Source: Escherichia sp. MOD1-EC7003 (GTDB lineage Bacteria; Pseudomonadota; Gammaproteobacteria; Enterobacterales; Enterobacteriaceae). Taken from it: a stretch of 53,554 nt of DNA. The notes under the pieces were generated by a model, which worked only from the letters and a program-made list of their open reading frames with translations, was not told where the DNA came from and did not search any database. Both the position numbers and the translations under genes were made by a program. Positions 41,545 to 50,266 of the stretch are shown here, one piece after another. The DNA lies in contig NZ_PTRE01000079.1 in assembly GCF_002965065.1 (NCBI RefSeq), forward strand, positions 1 to 53,554, read 5' to 3'. How positions within the stretch are numbered: position 1 is the stretch's first letter; each line of letters opens with the position of its first letter.

Positions 41545-42552
41545 GTGGCTCGACCGAATCAACCGACGATCTCCGCGGCGTTAAAAATAATCGCCACGGG
41601 GATCGCTTTACCCCCTGATAAAATCACTTCTCAACAACTGGATGTTCAGTTAAATAAGCCAGTTGGCTACGTGGAGCGACGTTCCGGTATTTGCTGGCGT
41701 TATTTCGCCCGTAACGATGCCAGCCAGGCCGAACTGGCGGCAAAGGCTTTGCATAATGCGCTATCGGCTGCTTCGTTAAAACCGTGTGATATTGACCTGC
41801 TAATTTGTGCCTCGGCTATTGCCGTACAGGCATTACCCTGTAGCGCAATTCATATTCTTAAAGCCGCAGCCATGCCCGTAGGCGTTGCCGGGTTTGATAT
41901 CAACAGTAGCTGTGTGAGCTTTATTTCTGCTCTGGAAGTTGCTGCTGGATTATTAAACTGTGGAGCATACCAGCGAATTGCCATCGTCTCGGCAGATATT
42001 GCTTCACGCGGTATCGACTGGGATCATGAAGAGTCTTCATTAATTTTTGGTGATGGTGCGGCGTGTGCGATTGTCGAGCGGGGCGATGGGCACAGCGGGA
42101 TTATCGCCAGCCTGATCGAAATGTATCCCGAAGGCAGCGAACTGTGTGAAATACGCGCCGGCGGTACGCGGCGTAATCCTCGTTCTGGTGTGAGTGACAG
42201 CGACTTTCTTTTTCATATGCAGGGGAAACCGCTGTTTCGTTTTGCTTCTTCGCTTATTGAAGATTATTTTTCTCGGTTGCTGCAAAAAAGCAGCCTGCAA
42301 CTGGATGATATCGGCACGGTCGTTCCACATCAGGCCAGTCATCTTTCCCTTGAGCATATGCGTAAACGGCTGCGAGTGCCGGAATCTGCGCTCATCGATG
42401 TGTATCGTTTTTACGGCAATCAGGTCGCGGCCTCTATCCCCACGGCGCTGCATGAAGCAGTGATTAGCGGTCGTTTCACAGCGGATAAACCTGTAATGTT
42501 GATTGGCACGGCAGCGGGACTAACGCTGGCTGGCATGGTGCTTTTACCGTGA
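41545..42552 (+). CDS. 3-oxoacyl-ACP synthase III-like enzyme
   Basis: A 335-residue thiolase-fold enzyme of the KASIII class, expected to condense an acyl-CoA or acyl-ACP with a second thioester. The full catalytic triad is present: Cys123 in INSSCVSF, His262 in VVPHQASH and Asn292 in FYGNQVAAS. ERRSGICWRYFA (44-55) is the usual KASIII arginine-rich motif and FGDGAAC a structural loop. It is not the housekeeping fabH: the sequence differs throughout and the neighbours are wrong. OleA, PqsD and similar enzymes belong to the same superfamily. I chose the GTG at 41545, after GAAGGAG; an upstream extension to 41509 covers the ribosome site. Its stop overlaps the next GTG start (GTGA). Confidence 0.88.
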   Translation: MARPNQPTISAALKIIATGIALPPDKITSQQLDVQLNKPVGYVERRSGICWRYFARNDASQAELAAKALHNALSAASLKPCDIDLLICASAIAVQALPCSAIHILKAAAMPVGVAGFDINSSCVSFISALEVAAGLLNCGAYQRIAIVSADIASRGIDWDHEESSLIFGDGAACAIVERGDGHSGIIASLIEMYPEGSELCEIRAGGTRRNPRSGVSDSDFLFHMQGKPLFRFASSLIEDYFSRLLQKSSLQLDDIGTVVPHQASHLSLEHMRKRLRVPESALIDVYRFYGNQVAASIPTALHEAVISGRFTADKPVMLIGTAAGLTLAGMVLLP

Positions 42553-43565
42553 AGATCCTCGTAACAGGGGCGACCAGCGGCCTTGGGCGAAATGCCGTGC
42601 AATATTTGTTGCAATCGGGTGAGTCGGTTGTGGCAACAGGGCGAAATTGTGAGGTTGGCAGAAGCCTGACAAACGCAGGCGCACAGTTTGTGGCTCTCGA
42701 TTTAACCGAGGCAACCGAGGATGACTGCGCCCGCCTGATGGACGGCTGCGATGCCGTCTGGCACTGTGCGGCAAAGTCCTCGCCCTGGGGCGACAAAACG
42801 GTGTTCTGGCTTGCCAATGTCAAAGTGACCCACACTCTGGCACAGGCGGCAGGCAGGCTGAATATTCCCCAGTTTATCCATATCTCCACGCCTGCGGTTT
42901 ACTTTGATTTTCAACATCACTATGACCTGCCAGAAACTTATCTTGCGCGAGCATTCTCCAGCCATTATGCCAGCAGTAAATATGCCGCTGAGCAGGTTAT
43001 TGCTGGCGCTGTTTCTCGATATTCTGCCACGAGATTTATTCTTTTGCGTCCCCGTGGTTTGTTTGGCCCCCATGACCAGGTAATTGTTCCTCGTCTGATG
43101 CAGCAATTGCAACAGGGTGGCGGTTGCTTACGTTTGCCGCGCGGGGGCGACGCGTTATTGGATCTCACGTTCGTGCAAAACGTGGTGTATGCCATGCGGC
43201 TGGCAACGAACGTTGAAGGTTTACGCTCGGGCAGTATTTACAACATCAGCAATCACCAGCCGCAGCAGCTATCGGTGATGCTTGACGCCTTGCTGCACCA
43301 GCAACTGGGCTTGAGTTACCGCATTGCTGCTGTTCCCTGGTCGCTGCTTTCTCTGGTCGCGCGTGGCCTGGAACTGTACGGGAAGTGCGTTAATCAGGAA
43401 CCTGTTATCACACGATACAGCGCCGGAACACTCTGTTTCGATATGACGCTGAGTGCGCAAAAGGCCATTACAGAGCTGGGATATCGCCCGCGCTTTTCGA
43501 TGGAACAAGGTATTGCAATCACGGGACAATGGCTGAGGGAACATGGCAAAAATAACCGCATTTGA
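42549..43565 (+). CDS. NAD(P)-dependent extended SDR, OleD-like
   Basis: A 338-residue extended short-chain dehydrogenase of the 3-beta-hydroxysteroid dehydrogenase type. The cofactor loop is GATSGLG (7-13), the catalytic pair is Tyr140 and Lys144 (HYASSKYA), and AAKSSPWGD (74-82) matches the AAK.G.WG segment of OleD, the reductase that turns the beta-ketoacid made by OleA into a beta-hydroxyacid. With the KASIII-like gene just upstream this suggests condensation followed by ketone reduction. The start is a GTG overlapping the previous stop by 4 bp, and the 3' end overlaps the next gene by 23 bp. Confidence 0.88.
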   Translation: MKILVTGATSGLGRNAVQYLLQSGESVVATGRNCEVGRSLTNAGAQFVALDLTEATEDDCARLMDGCDAVWHCAAKSSPWGDKTVFWLANVKVTHTLAQAAGRLNIPQFIHISTPAVYFDFQHHYDLPETYLARAFSSHYASSKYAAEQVIAGAVSRYSATRFILLRPRGLFGPHDQVIVPRLMQQLQQGGGCLRLPRGGDALLDLTFVQNVVYAMRLATNVEGLRSGSIYNISNHQPQQLSVMLDALLHQQLGLSYRIAAVPWSLLSLVARGLELYGKCVNQEPVITRYSAGTLCFDMTLSAQKAITELGYRPRFSMEQGIAITGQWLREHGKNNRI

Positions 43566-44349
43566 AACGGGCTGGTGTACCCATATTAGCTGTATTGCGC
43601 TGAAAGGGGCAGGGCTGAAAGTGTGCAAATTCCCCTCCCGTGCCTGGCTGCTGGAGGTGGGCGACAAACGGTGGCTGTGGGACACAGGCTATTCATCGTG
43701 GTTCGAACACTACACGCAATCTGGTGTGTTTCGTCTTTATCGCCAGGTCACGCCGGTTTATTTCGATCCGCAACAGGCGCTGGTGCGGCAACTTTCTGCC
43801 ACCGGCCTCGCAGCGAAAGATGTTGATGCGATTATTCTGTCGCATTTTCACGCTGATCATATTGCTGGTTTGCGTGATTTCCCTGATGTTTCCTGCATCT
43901 GTTCTGGTGAAGGCTGGCGGCAAGTAAGAACTCTGCGTGGTGTCACTGCGCTGCGCCAGGCCTTTGTGCCAGGGCTAATCCCGGAGAATTTTGACTCCTC
44001 ACTGCGCTTTATTGAAAGTTTCGCATCGGTGAATTTGCCCGCGCAACTGGCACCGTTTGAGTGCGGCTATTTGCTGCCAGAAAGCAATGGCGAAATTATT
44101 CTCGTGCCGCTTCCCGGACATGCTGCCGGACATATTGGCGCGTTTGTGTTAACCGACAACGGCTGGACTTTACTGGCTGGCGATGCGGCATGGGCGCCAG
44201 CTAACTACCGGGATCTGCGAGGGCCTTCACCACTGGCGCATCTGGTTATGTCCGACAGCCACGCCTACTACCACACGCTTGGGCAACTCCATCAGCTTTG
44301 GCAAAACGGTGTAGTGGAGATTCGTTTGTGCCATGAGGGGGATTTATGA
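43543..44349 (+). CDS. Metallo-beta-lactamase-fold hydrolase
   Basis: A 268-residue cytoplasmic MBL-fold protein with the two-metal site motifs HFHADH (101-106), GHAAGH (192-197), GDAAW and a C-terminal CHEGDL. It is closest in style to the AHL-lactonase/thioesterase branch rather than to glyoxalases or antibiotic-cleaving enzymes. In this operon it could release a product from its thioester or open a lactone. It has no signal peptide. It overlaps the gene before by 23 bp and the one after by 4 bp. Confidence 0.85.
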   Translation: MAKITAFETGWCTHISCIALKGAGLKVCKFPSRAWLLEVGDKRWLWDTGYSSWFEHYTQSGVFRLYRQVTPVYFDPQQALVRQLSATGLAAKDVDAIILSHFHADHIAGLRDFPDVSCICSGEGWRQVRTLRGVTALRQAFVPGLIPENFDSSLRFIESFASVNLPAQLAPFECGYLLPESNGEIILVPLPGHAAGHIGAFVLTDNGWTLLAGDAAWAPANYRDLRGPSPLAHLVMSDSHAYYHTLGQLHQLWQNGVVEIRLCHEGDL

Positions 44350-45632
44350 TCCCGTTGATGTTGATCTGGCGCTACTTTCGTACCCGCAAGCTGCATTTCA
44401 CCGATCGCGAGGCACTGGAAAACTGGCAGGCAAAAAGGCTGCATCAGTTCCGGCAAAATGTCTTATCTCATAGCACGTGGTTTCAGCGTTATCTGACGTT
44501 GCCCTTTAATCAGTGGCCAATGATGGATAAGGCGTTAATGATGACGCACTTCGATGAGATGAATACCGCAGGTTTAAAGCGCGACGAACTTCTCGATTGT
44601 GCAATGCGCAGTGAGCAGAGTCGTGATTTCAAACCCTGCGTTGGTAAGTTCAGCGTTGGGCTTTCATCAGGTACATCCGGGCGTCGTGGACTTTTTGTTG
44701 TTAGCCCGCACGAGCAACAGATGTGGGCCGCCGGTGTGCTGGCAAAAGTGTTGCCCGACGGTTTATTTGCCAAAGAGCGGGTGGCGCTGTTTCTGCGCGC
44801 GGACAATAACCTGTATCAAAGCGTGAATAATCGCTGGTTAAGTCTCGATTTTTACGATCTGCTAGCGTCATTTCAGGCGCAACTCAAACTTCTCCAACAG
44901 CGAGCGCCCACGATTATTGTCGCGCCAGCTCAGGTATTACGCGCACTGGCGCTGGAGGTAATGGCCGGCGAATTGACGCTAAAGGTCAAAAAAGTGATTT
45001 CGGTGGCGGAAGTTCTGGAGCCGCAGGATCGGGAATTACTGCGCAACGTGTTCCACAATGTGGGGGAAATTTATCAGGCGACAGAAGGCTTTCTCGCTTC
45101 CACCTGCCGGTGTGGAACGTTACATCTCAACGAAGAGTTTGTTCACATTGAACCGCAATGGCTGGATGAGCACCGTTTCGTGCCGATCGTCACAGACTTT
45201 ACCCGCACCACACAGCCGATAGTGCGTTATCGACTGGATGATGTGCTGGTGGCAAGCGAACAACCATGCCCCTGTGGCAGTGCAACAATGGCGATTGCGC
45301 GTATCGAAGGGCGGCAGGATGACCAACTGCAACTACCAACAAGATCCGGCGATATTCAGACCGTTTTTGCCGATGCCTGTAGTCGTGTGCTGGCAATGGT
45401 ACTGCCGCTAACAGTCGATTATCGCCTGCTACAAACCGGGTCAGCACAATTGACGTTAATCGCCGATTGCGAGCTGTGGATGCTGGAGCATTGCCGGGAG
45501 GCTTTGAATGCCTTGTTTATACGCCAGGATATCGCTGTCGGGCAATTAATTTGGTCGCTGGAACCGCAAACTGTGCCAGTCTCTTTTACAGCCAAGCGGC
45601 GGCGCATTGTGCGTCAGTGGGGGCGGGAATGA
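44346..45632 (+). CDS. Adenylate-forming enzyme, F390 synthetase/PaaK-like
   Basis: A 428-residue member of the adenylate-forming superfamily in the branch annotated as F390-synthetase-related. The phosphate-binding loop is GLSSGTSGRRGLF (about residues 105-117), and YQATEGFLASTCRCGTLHLN contains the A5-like motif. Cysteine pairs CRC and CPC suggest a structural metal, as in PaaK relatives. It is shorter than fatty-acyl-CoA ligases of the OleC/FadD type and has only a small C-terminal lid. It probably activates a carboxylic acid as an adenylate; whether CoA, a hydroxyl or an amine is the acceptor is unknown. It has 4-bp overlaps on both sides. Confidence 0.82.
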   Translation: MIPLMLIWRYFRTRKLHFTDREALENWQAKRLHQFRQNVLSHSTWFQRYLTLPFNQWPMMDKALMMTHFDEMNTAGLKRDELLDCAMRSEQSRDFKPCVGKFSVGLSSGTSGRRGLFVVSPHEQQMWAAGVLAKVLPDGLFAKERVALFLRADNNLYQSVNNRWLSLDFYDLLASFQAQLKLLQQRAPTIIVAPAQVLRALALEVMAGELTLKVKKVISVAEVLEPQDRELLRNVFHNVGEIYQATEGFLASTCRCGTLHLNEEFVHIEPQWLDEHRFVPIVTDFTRTTQPIVRYRLDDVLVASEQPCPCGSATMAIARIEGRQDDQLQLPTRSGDIQTVFADACSRVLAMVLPLTVDYRLLQTGSAQLTLIADCELWMLEHCREALNALFIRQDIAVGQLIWSLEPQTVPVSFTAKRRRIVRQWGRE

Positions 45633-46231
45633 GCAATTCACTGCTACGCCTGAAACAGATGCTGCTGGGCTGGGGAACCGTTGGGGTTATCTACAACTTT
45701 AGCGACTACCTGCAAGGTGAGGGATATCAATTAACACCGTCAATAATTGATAATTTGATTGCGTTTTCCCCCTCCGCTGTGTGGCTGTATCTCTCGTTTT
45801 TTTTCATTGTGCCGTTAGGTTATTTATCCACGCCACTTTGCCACCTGCGCTGGCTGGCCCGTTCAATGCAAATTTCCGCACTGGTGGCAGGCGTATTTTA
45901 TCTTCTCTGGCCCACAACCATGCATTATCCCTCGTTTGATCAGATGGGGATATCCGCGGGCGCACTCAACAGGCTGATCGCCATTGACTCAAGCCAGAAC
46001 TGTTTTCCCTCCTTACACGCCGCGCTAACGCTGTTGGCGGTATGGGCGATTGCCAAAAAGGGGAACCGTTGGCTGACGCTAATGAGCGTGGTCTGGGCGA
46101 TAGCAATCGCCTTTTCGATTCTGCAATTACGCAGACATTTATTTATCGATTTAGTAGGCGGCGCGTTGCTGGCGTCGATTTGCGGTTGGATATGCGCAAC
46201 ATGCGAGAAAAGGAAGACACAATATGAGTGA
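45629..46231 (+). CDS. PAP2-family membrane phosphatase or transferase
   Basis: A 200-residue membrane protein with about five helices. The phosphatase motif that is usually PSGH reads PSLH (Cys-Phe-Pro127-Ser-Leu-His130), and the final motif is LQLRRHLFID with His170 and Asp174. PSLH and this spacing are features of the PAP2_3 or AUR1-like branch, some members of which are phospho-base transferases, not simple phosphatases. It could dephosphorylate a lipid phosphate or transfer a headgroup. I chose ATG 45629 (ATGA overlap with the ligase stop); the long open frame upstream is a shadow. It overlaps the next gene by 8 bp. Confidence 0.8.
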   Translation: MSNSLLRLKQMLLGWGTVGVIYNFSDYLQGEGYQLTPSIIDNLIAFSPSAVWLYLSFFFIVPLGYLSTPLCHLRWLARSMQISALVAGVFYLLWPTTMHYPSFDQMGISAGALNRLIAIDSSQNCFPSLHAALTLLAVWAIAKKGNRWLTLMSVVWAIAIAFSILQLRRHLFIDLVGGALLASICGWICATCEKRKTQYE

Positions 46232-47348
46232 TTTATTATTCCCCATCATATCGATGGTGCTGTTGGTGTTAGCCGAAGCAGGCGTGTTGCAATTCACCGG
46301 GCGGCAAAAAGTGGACTGGCTGGACGTTATTTTTAATATCAACTCCGGTCATATGATGCTGTGGTTATTTCGCTGCCTGGAAGTGCTCTGCTATGGCCTG
46401 GTGGTCAATCACTTCAGCCTTGGACTGTTTGATAATGCGCCGGTGATCCTGCTGTGGTTGTTTACTATCCTGGCATGGGATTTCGGCTTTTACTGGCTGC
46501 ATCGCTGGCATCACGAAATGCGCCCGCTGTGGGCGGTACATGTGGTGCATCATCAGGGGGAACACTACAACCTGTCATTAGGCGTGCGGAACTCGTGGTA
46601 CTCCTCGTTAACCTCAATCCCGTTTTTTATGCTGCTGGCGATGCTTGGTGTGCCGTTGCAGATCTTTTTGGCGGTTTCTATTATTCACTATAGTTGGCAA
46701 TTTTTTAACCATAACGCACTAACGCCGAAACTGGGCTGGCTGGAAAAAGTGCTGATCACGCCTTCGCATCATCGCGTCCATCATCTGAATCAAAAGCAAT
46801 ATGCCGATACCAATTACGGTGGCACCTTTTTGTTGTGGGATAAACTTTTCGGTTCGTATAGTGCCGGGCCGGAATACGACGTAGGCTACGGCGTAAAAAA
46901 TAGTCGCTTGTCCTGTAACCCGATGCGCGAGAGTAATCTGCCGTTTTTACGCTTGATGGGCTTTCGCTCATTTGGCAAAGCGATTGAAGGTCGCTACCAG
47001 AGTTCTCCATGGGCGGTAGGGGCAGGGGTGATCCTGCTGTTTATGCTGGTGCTTGGCTACATTCAACAATATGGCTATGGCATTGAGTTTATTACCAGCG
47101 AGCAAGCCGTATTATTTGTTCTGCTGGCGGCAGGCTCCGTTGCGCTGGGGGGCATGAGCGACGGGCAGCATTGGGGTATGATTTTGTGGTGCTCTGTGAC
47201 GTTGTCACTGCTCTATTTTATTGTCTATATGTGTTCATGGAGTACTCTGCTCTGGAAGGGATTAGTGGGTATTCTGCTGGCCCATTGCCTGTTATTTGTA
47301 ATCGGCGTAGGACGTAAATCGCTAAGGAAACAGTATGAACCTGTTTAA
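46224..47348 (+). CDS. Fatty acid/sterol hydroxylase-family di-iron membrane protein
   Basis: A 374-residue integral membrane protein of the fatty acid hydroxylase superfamily. The three histidine boxes that bind the two irons are HRWHH (93-97), HVVHH (106-110) and HHRVHH (about 188-193). It should use O2 to hydroxylate or otherwise oxidise an acyl or alkyl chain. After the catalytic domain come about 100 further residues with three or four more helices (from about 260), a plan reminiscent of alkylglycerol monooxygenase and longer than the minimal hydroxylases. It overlaps neighbours by 8 and 14 bp. Confidence 0.87.
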   Translation: MSDLLFPIISMVLLVLAEAGVLQFTGRQKVDWLDVIFNINSGHMMLWLFRCLEVLCYGLVVNHFSLGLFDNAPVILLWLFTILAWDFGFYWLHRWHHEMRPLWAVHVVHHQGEHYNLSLGVRNSWYSSLTSIPFFMLLAMLGVPLQIFLAVSIIHYSWQFFNHNALTPKLGWLEKVLITPSHHRVHHLNQKQYADTNYGGTFLLWDKLFGSYSAGPEYDVGYGVKNSRLSCNPMRESNLPFLRLMGFRSFGKAIEGRYQSSPWAVGAGVILLFMLVLGYIQQYGYGIEFITSEQAVLFVLLAAGSVALGGMSDGQHWGMILWCSVTLSLLYFIVYMCSWSTLLWKGLVGILLAHCLLFVIGVGRKSLRKQYEPV

Positions 47349-48426
47349 TCCCGACAGGTTAATCACTTTTCCTGCCGATGATCCACAACTGGTGAAACAA
47401 CTGCAAAGCGGTACGAAAGTTTATCTGGCGAAATCAGGCGATCACCGGTATGCCGACGGATGGGCATTCGTCAAAATGGCGGTGTTGATTATTGCTTGTT
47501 TCTCCTGTTACTTACTGGCGTTGTTTCAACGTCAATGGGGACTGTATCTGTTGTGGTATCTCGCGATGATGTTTTGCGCCATGTTGTTAGCGGTCAATGT
47601 GGTGCATGACGCTTCGCATGATGCGTTTTTGCGTGGTAAAAAGACCAATGCCCGGCTTAACCGGTGGGTTGCTTTTCCTATGGGGCTAGATCCGGACTGC
47701 TGGCGAGTGCGCCACGTTCGCTTTCATCACGGTTTTACCAATATTGAATTTTACGATCCAGACACAGCAGAAAATGGCATTCTTCGCCAGACGCCGTGGC
47801 AACGGTGGCGACCTTTTATGCGCCAGCAACATCGCTATTGGCCACTGGTCGCCGCGCTCACCTTTCCCTGGTATATCTGGGTAGTGGACTGGCTCGATCG
47901 CGCAGGGTTTACGCCGGTCACGCGACATCTGGCCCTGCGAGGCTTTGCTGGCTGGGGATATTTCTTAGCCGGGAAACTGGCGCATTGTGCGCTGTGTCTG
48001 ATACTTCCCTGGCTTTTGTCTGATTTTAGTTTTATGACCATCCTGCTGACTTATCTGCTCAGCCAGCTGCTGGCGTCATTGATTTTTGTGACGTTGATTA
48101 TTGGAACGCACTGGGCGAAGGGATATACGCAGTTACCACCAGAAGAGGGCAAAATGCCCGTGGGCAGACTGGCGCATACCTTTGCTACCACCTTTGACTG
48201 GACGCCGCAACCTGCATGGCTTGGCTACTGGCTGGGCGGGATTAATCTGCACCTTACCCATCATCTGTTTCCTCACTGGCATCATCGCCATTATCCGGCG
48301 CTAAGCCGCATTATTGCACAAATTGCCAGCCAGCAAGGTCTGGATTATCAGTTGTTGACGTTAGCGGATTTGTTGAGGCTACAGCAGCAGTTTTTACGGC
48401 GAATGGGGGAGAAGGTGAAGGCTTGA
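47335..48426 (+). CDS. Membrane fatty acid desaturase
   Basis: A 363-residue acyl-lipid or acyl-CoA desaturase. Histidine boxes are HDASHD (91-96), HVRFHHGFTN (about 123-132) and HLTHHLFPHWHH (about 305-316). About four membrane helices are arranged as in the FA_desaturase family. It needs O2 and an electron donor such as ferredoxin or cytochrome b5; none is encoded in the operon. E. coli makes its normal unsaturated acids anaerobically through FabA/FabB, so a desaturase here points to a special lipid. It is the last gene, and its stop is only 16 bp from the 3' end of a tyrosine tRNA gene on the other strand. Confidence 0.9.
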   Translation: MNLFNPDRLITFPADDPQLVKQLQSGTKVYLAKSGDHRYADGWAFVKMAVLIIACFSCYLLALFQRQWGLYLLWYLAMMFCAMLLAVNVVHDASHDAFLRGKKTNARLNRWVAFPMGLDPDCWRVRHVRFHHGFTNIEFYDPDTAENGILRQTPWQRWRPFMRQQHRYWPLVAALTFPWYIWVVDWLDRAGFTPVTRHLALRGFAGWGYFLAGKLAHCALCLILPWLLSDFSFMTILLTYLLSQLLASLIFVTLIIGTHWAKGYTQLPPEEGKMPVGRLAHTFATTFDWTPQPAWLGYWLGGINLHLTHHLFPHWHHRHYPALSRIIAQIASQQGLDYQLLTLADLLRLQQQFLRRMGEKVKA

Positions 48427-48442
48427 TAATGGAATCAAGTGA

Positions 48443-48527
<85 letters not shown>

Positions 48528-48560
48528 AGGGGTAATTCATATTGTAGGTAATGCTTAAGA

Positions 48561-48645
<85 letters not shown>

Positions 48646-48695
48646 ACGGGGTAATGCTTTTTACTGGCCTGCTCCCTCACTGGGAAGCGGGACGC

Positions 48696-48723
48696 ATCAT
48701 ATCAAATGATGCGCCGCTGTAAA
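48696..48723 (-). promoter_or_regulatory. tyrT promoter
   Basis: On the minus strand the sequence is TTTACA (48723-48718), a 16-bp spacer, TATGAT (48701-48696) and a GC-rich discriminator GCGTCCCGC. It matches the well-known E. coli tyrT promoter, which is under stringent and growth-rate control through that discriminator. The start should be near 48689. Confidence 0.92.
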
Positions 48724-48803
48724 GGGTTACGTTCAGAAAAATGAACTGGTTGCGTAATTTTCATCCGTAACGGATTAAAGCTAACCAGTTATTTTGCGGG
48801 CGA

Positions 48804-49646
48804 TTAAAGAATAATCGTCCGGTTACCGTAAACAAATACACGCTGCGCCAGTACTTTGTAGAGCGCGCGGCTTAATACGTTCTTCTCGACGTCACGACCT
48901 GCGCGCATCATATCTTCAGCGGTGTAGGTATGATCGACATGAATAACATCCTGCATAATGATGGGACCTTCATCCAGATTATCATTCACATAGTGAGCAG
49001 TTGCGCCAATAATCTTCACGCCACGCTCATAGGCCTGGTGATACGGACGTGCACCGATAAACGCTGGCAGGAATGAATGGTGAATATTGATAATTTTATT
49101 CGGGAAGCGCGCCACGAACTCCGGCGTCAATACCCGCATATACTTCGCCAGCACCACATAGTCAGGCTGATAAGCATCAATGGCATCAGCCATCTTTTGA
49201 TCGTGCTCATTACGGCTTAACCCTTCATGACTTACCAGCTCAAATGGAATATCAAAACGCTCGACCAGGGAACGTAAAGTCTCGTGGTTACCAATAACCG
49301 CCGCGATTTCGACATCCAGGCCACCATAGTTGGCCTTCATCAGCAGATCGCCAAGGCAATGCGCTTCTTTAGTCACCAGAATCACTATCCGGCGACGACC
49401 GGCGGGATTCAGCTCACGCACGGAGCCTTCTGGCAATGCGCTATCGAGATCTGCCAGTAGGGTGGAATCATTAAAAATGCCTTCCAGTTCCGTGCGCATA
49501 AAAAAGCGCCCGGTACGGTGATCAACAAATTCATTGTTCTGCACGATATTTAACTCGTGCTTGTAGCAAATATTGGTAATACGCGCGATCAGACCTTTTT
49601 GGTCCGGACAAATAGTACGCAGAACTTTACGTTGGAGTGAATGCAT
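48804..49646 (-). CDS. purU: Formyltetrahydrofolate deformylase
   Basis: PurU hydrolyses 10-formyltetrahydrofolate to tetrahydrofolate and formate. It balances one-carbon units and supplies formate for PurT. The 280-residue protein has an N-terminal ACT domain (about 8-85, RTICPDQKGLIARITNICYK) and a formyltransferase-like domain with NIHHSFLPAFIGARPYHQAY and ATAHYVNDNLDEGPII. Confidence 0.97.
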   Translation of the reverse strand: MHSLQRKVLRTICPDQKGLIARITNICYKHELNIVQNNEFVDHRTGRFFMRTELEGIFNDSTLLADLDSALPEGSVRELNPAGRRRIVILVTKEAHCLGDLLMKANYGGLDVEIAAVIGNHETLRSLVERFDIPFELVSHEGLSRNEHDQKMADAIDAYQPDYVVLAKYMRVLTPEFVARFPNKIINIHHSFLPAFIGARPYHQAYERGVKIIGATAHYVNDNLDEGPIIMQDVIHVDHTYTAEDMMRAGRDVEKNVLSRALYKVLAQRVFVYGNRTIIL

Positions 49647-49695
49647 TGCTGGAAAAACCTTGTTGAGAGTGTTTGCTAAACCGTACCGTCAACCA

Positions 49696-50154
49696 TTATT
49701 GGCCGCAGCACTTTTTAAATTTTTTACCTGAACCACAAGGGCAGGGATCGTTGCGGCCAAACTGCGGACGTGTACCGTCAATATAGTACCATTGACCGTT
49801 TTCTTTCAAAAATCGCGAACGTTCAATTATTGCACCTGTTTTACTACCTTCGGTAAATCGAGCAACAAAACTGACAAATCCGATATTGTCGCCGTCCTGC
49901 CAGCAGTGTTCAAATACCGTCAATCCCAACCATTCAGTATGCGCAAATCCGGCAATTAATTCGGCACGTAACGCCGCCGCACCACAAGATGGATGCCCGG
50001 TGTTTATTAAATAATCTGCGTCTTGCATCACAAAAGCGCAGTAACGCGAACGCATGAGATGTTCTGGATCAGGTGCAACCTTTTCACCAGACACATAAGG
50101 GTGGCAACATAGGCTATACTCGACAGCACTACCACAGGGACAAAGCTGAGACAC
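49696..50154 (-). CDS. ychJ: YchJ family protein with two SEC-C motifs
   Basis: A 152-residue protein of unknown function (UPF0225). It has a SEC-C zinc-binding motif at each end: [17 protein letters not shown] and [13 protein letters not shown]. The middle has an NTF2-like fold ([20 protein letters not shown]). The GTG at 50154, after GGGAGA, gives the E. coli length; seven codons upstream are open but overlap the ribosome site. K-12 reads KTWHPS where this protein has NTGHPS. Confidence 0.92.
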   Translation of the reverse strand: MSQLCPCGSAVEYSLCCHPYVSGEKVAPDPEHLMRSRYCAFVMQDADYLINTGHPSCGAAALRAELIAGFAHTEWLGLTVFEHCWQDGDNIGFVSFVARFTEGSKTGAIIERSRFLKENGQWYYIDGTRPQFGRNDPCPCGSGKKFKKCCGQ

Positions 50155-50266
50155 AAATAATCTCCCTGGAAACAATAACGGCGTATTAACCGCCTGAGTA
50201 GCACTATGTTAACCGAGCAGTAGCGATGTGGCTACGATTGCATTCCAGGGGAATCTTGCGGGAATA

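Noticed and set aside
43543-44349. The MBL-fold gene as an antibiotic resistance beta-lactamase
   Set aside because: It has no signal peptide and lies inside a lipid-type operon. The motifs fit the lactonase or thioesterase branch.
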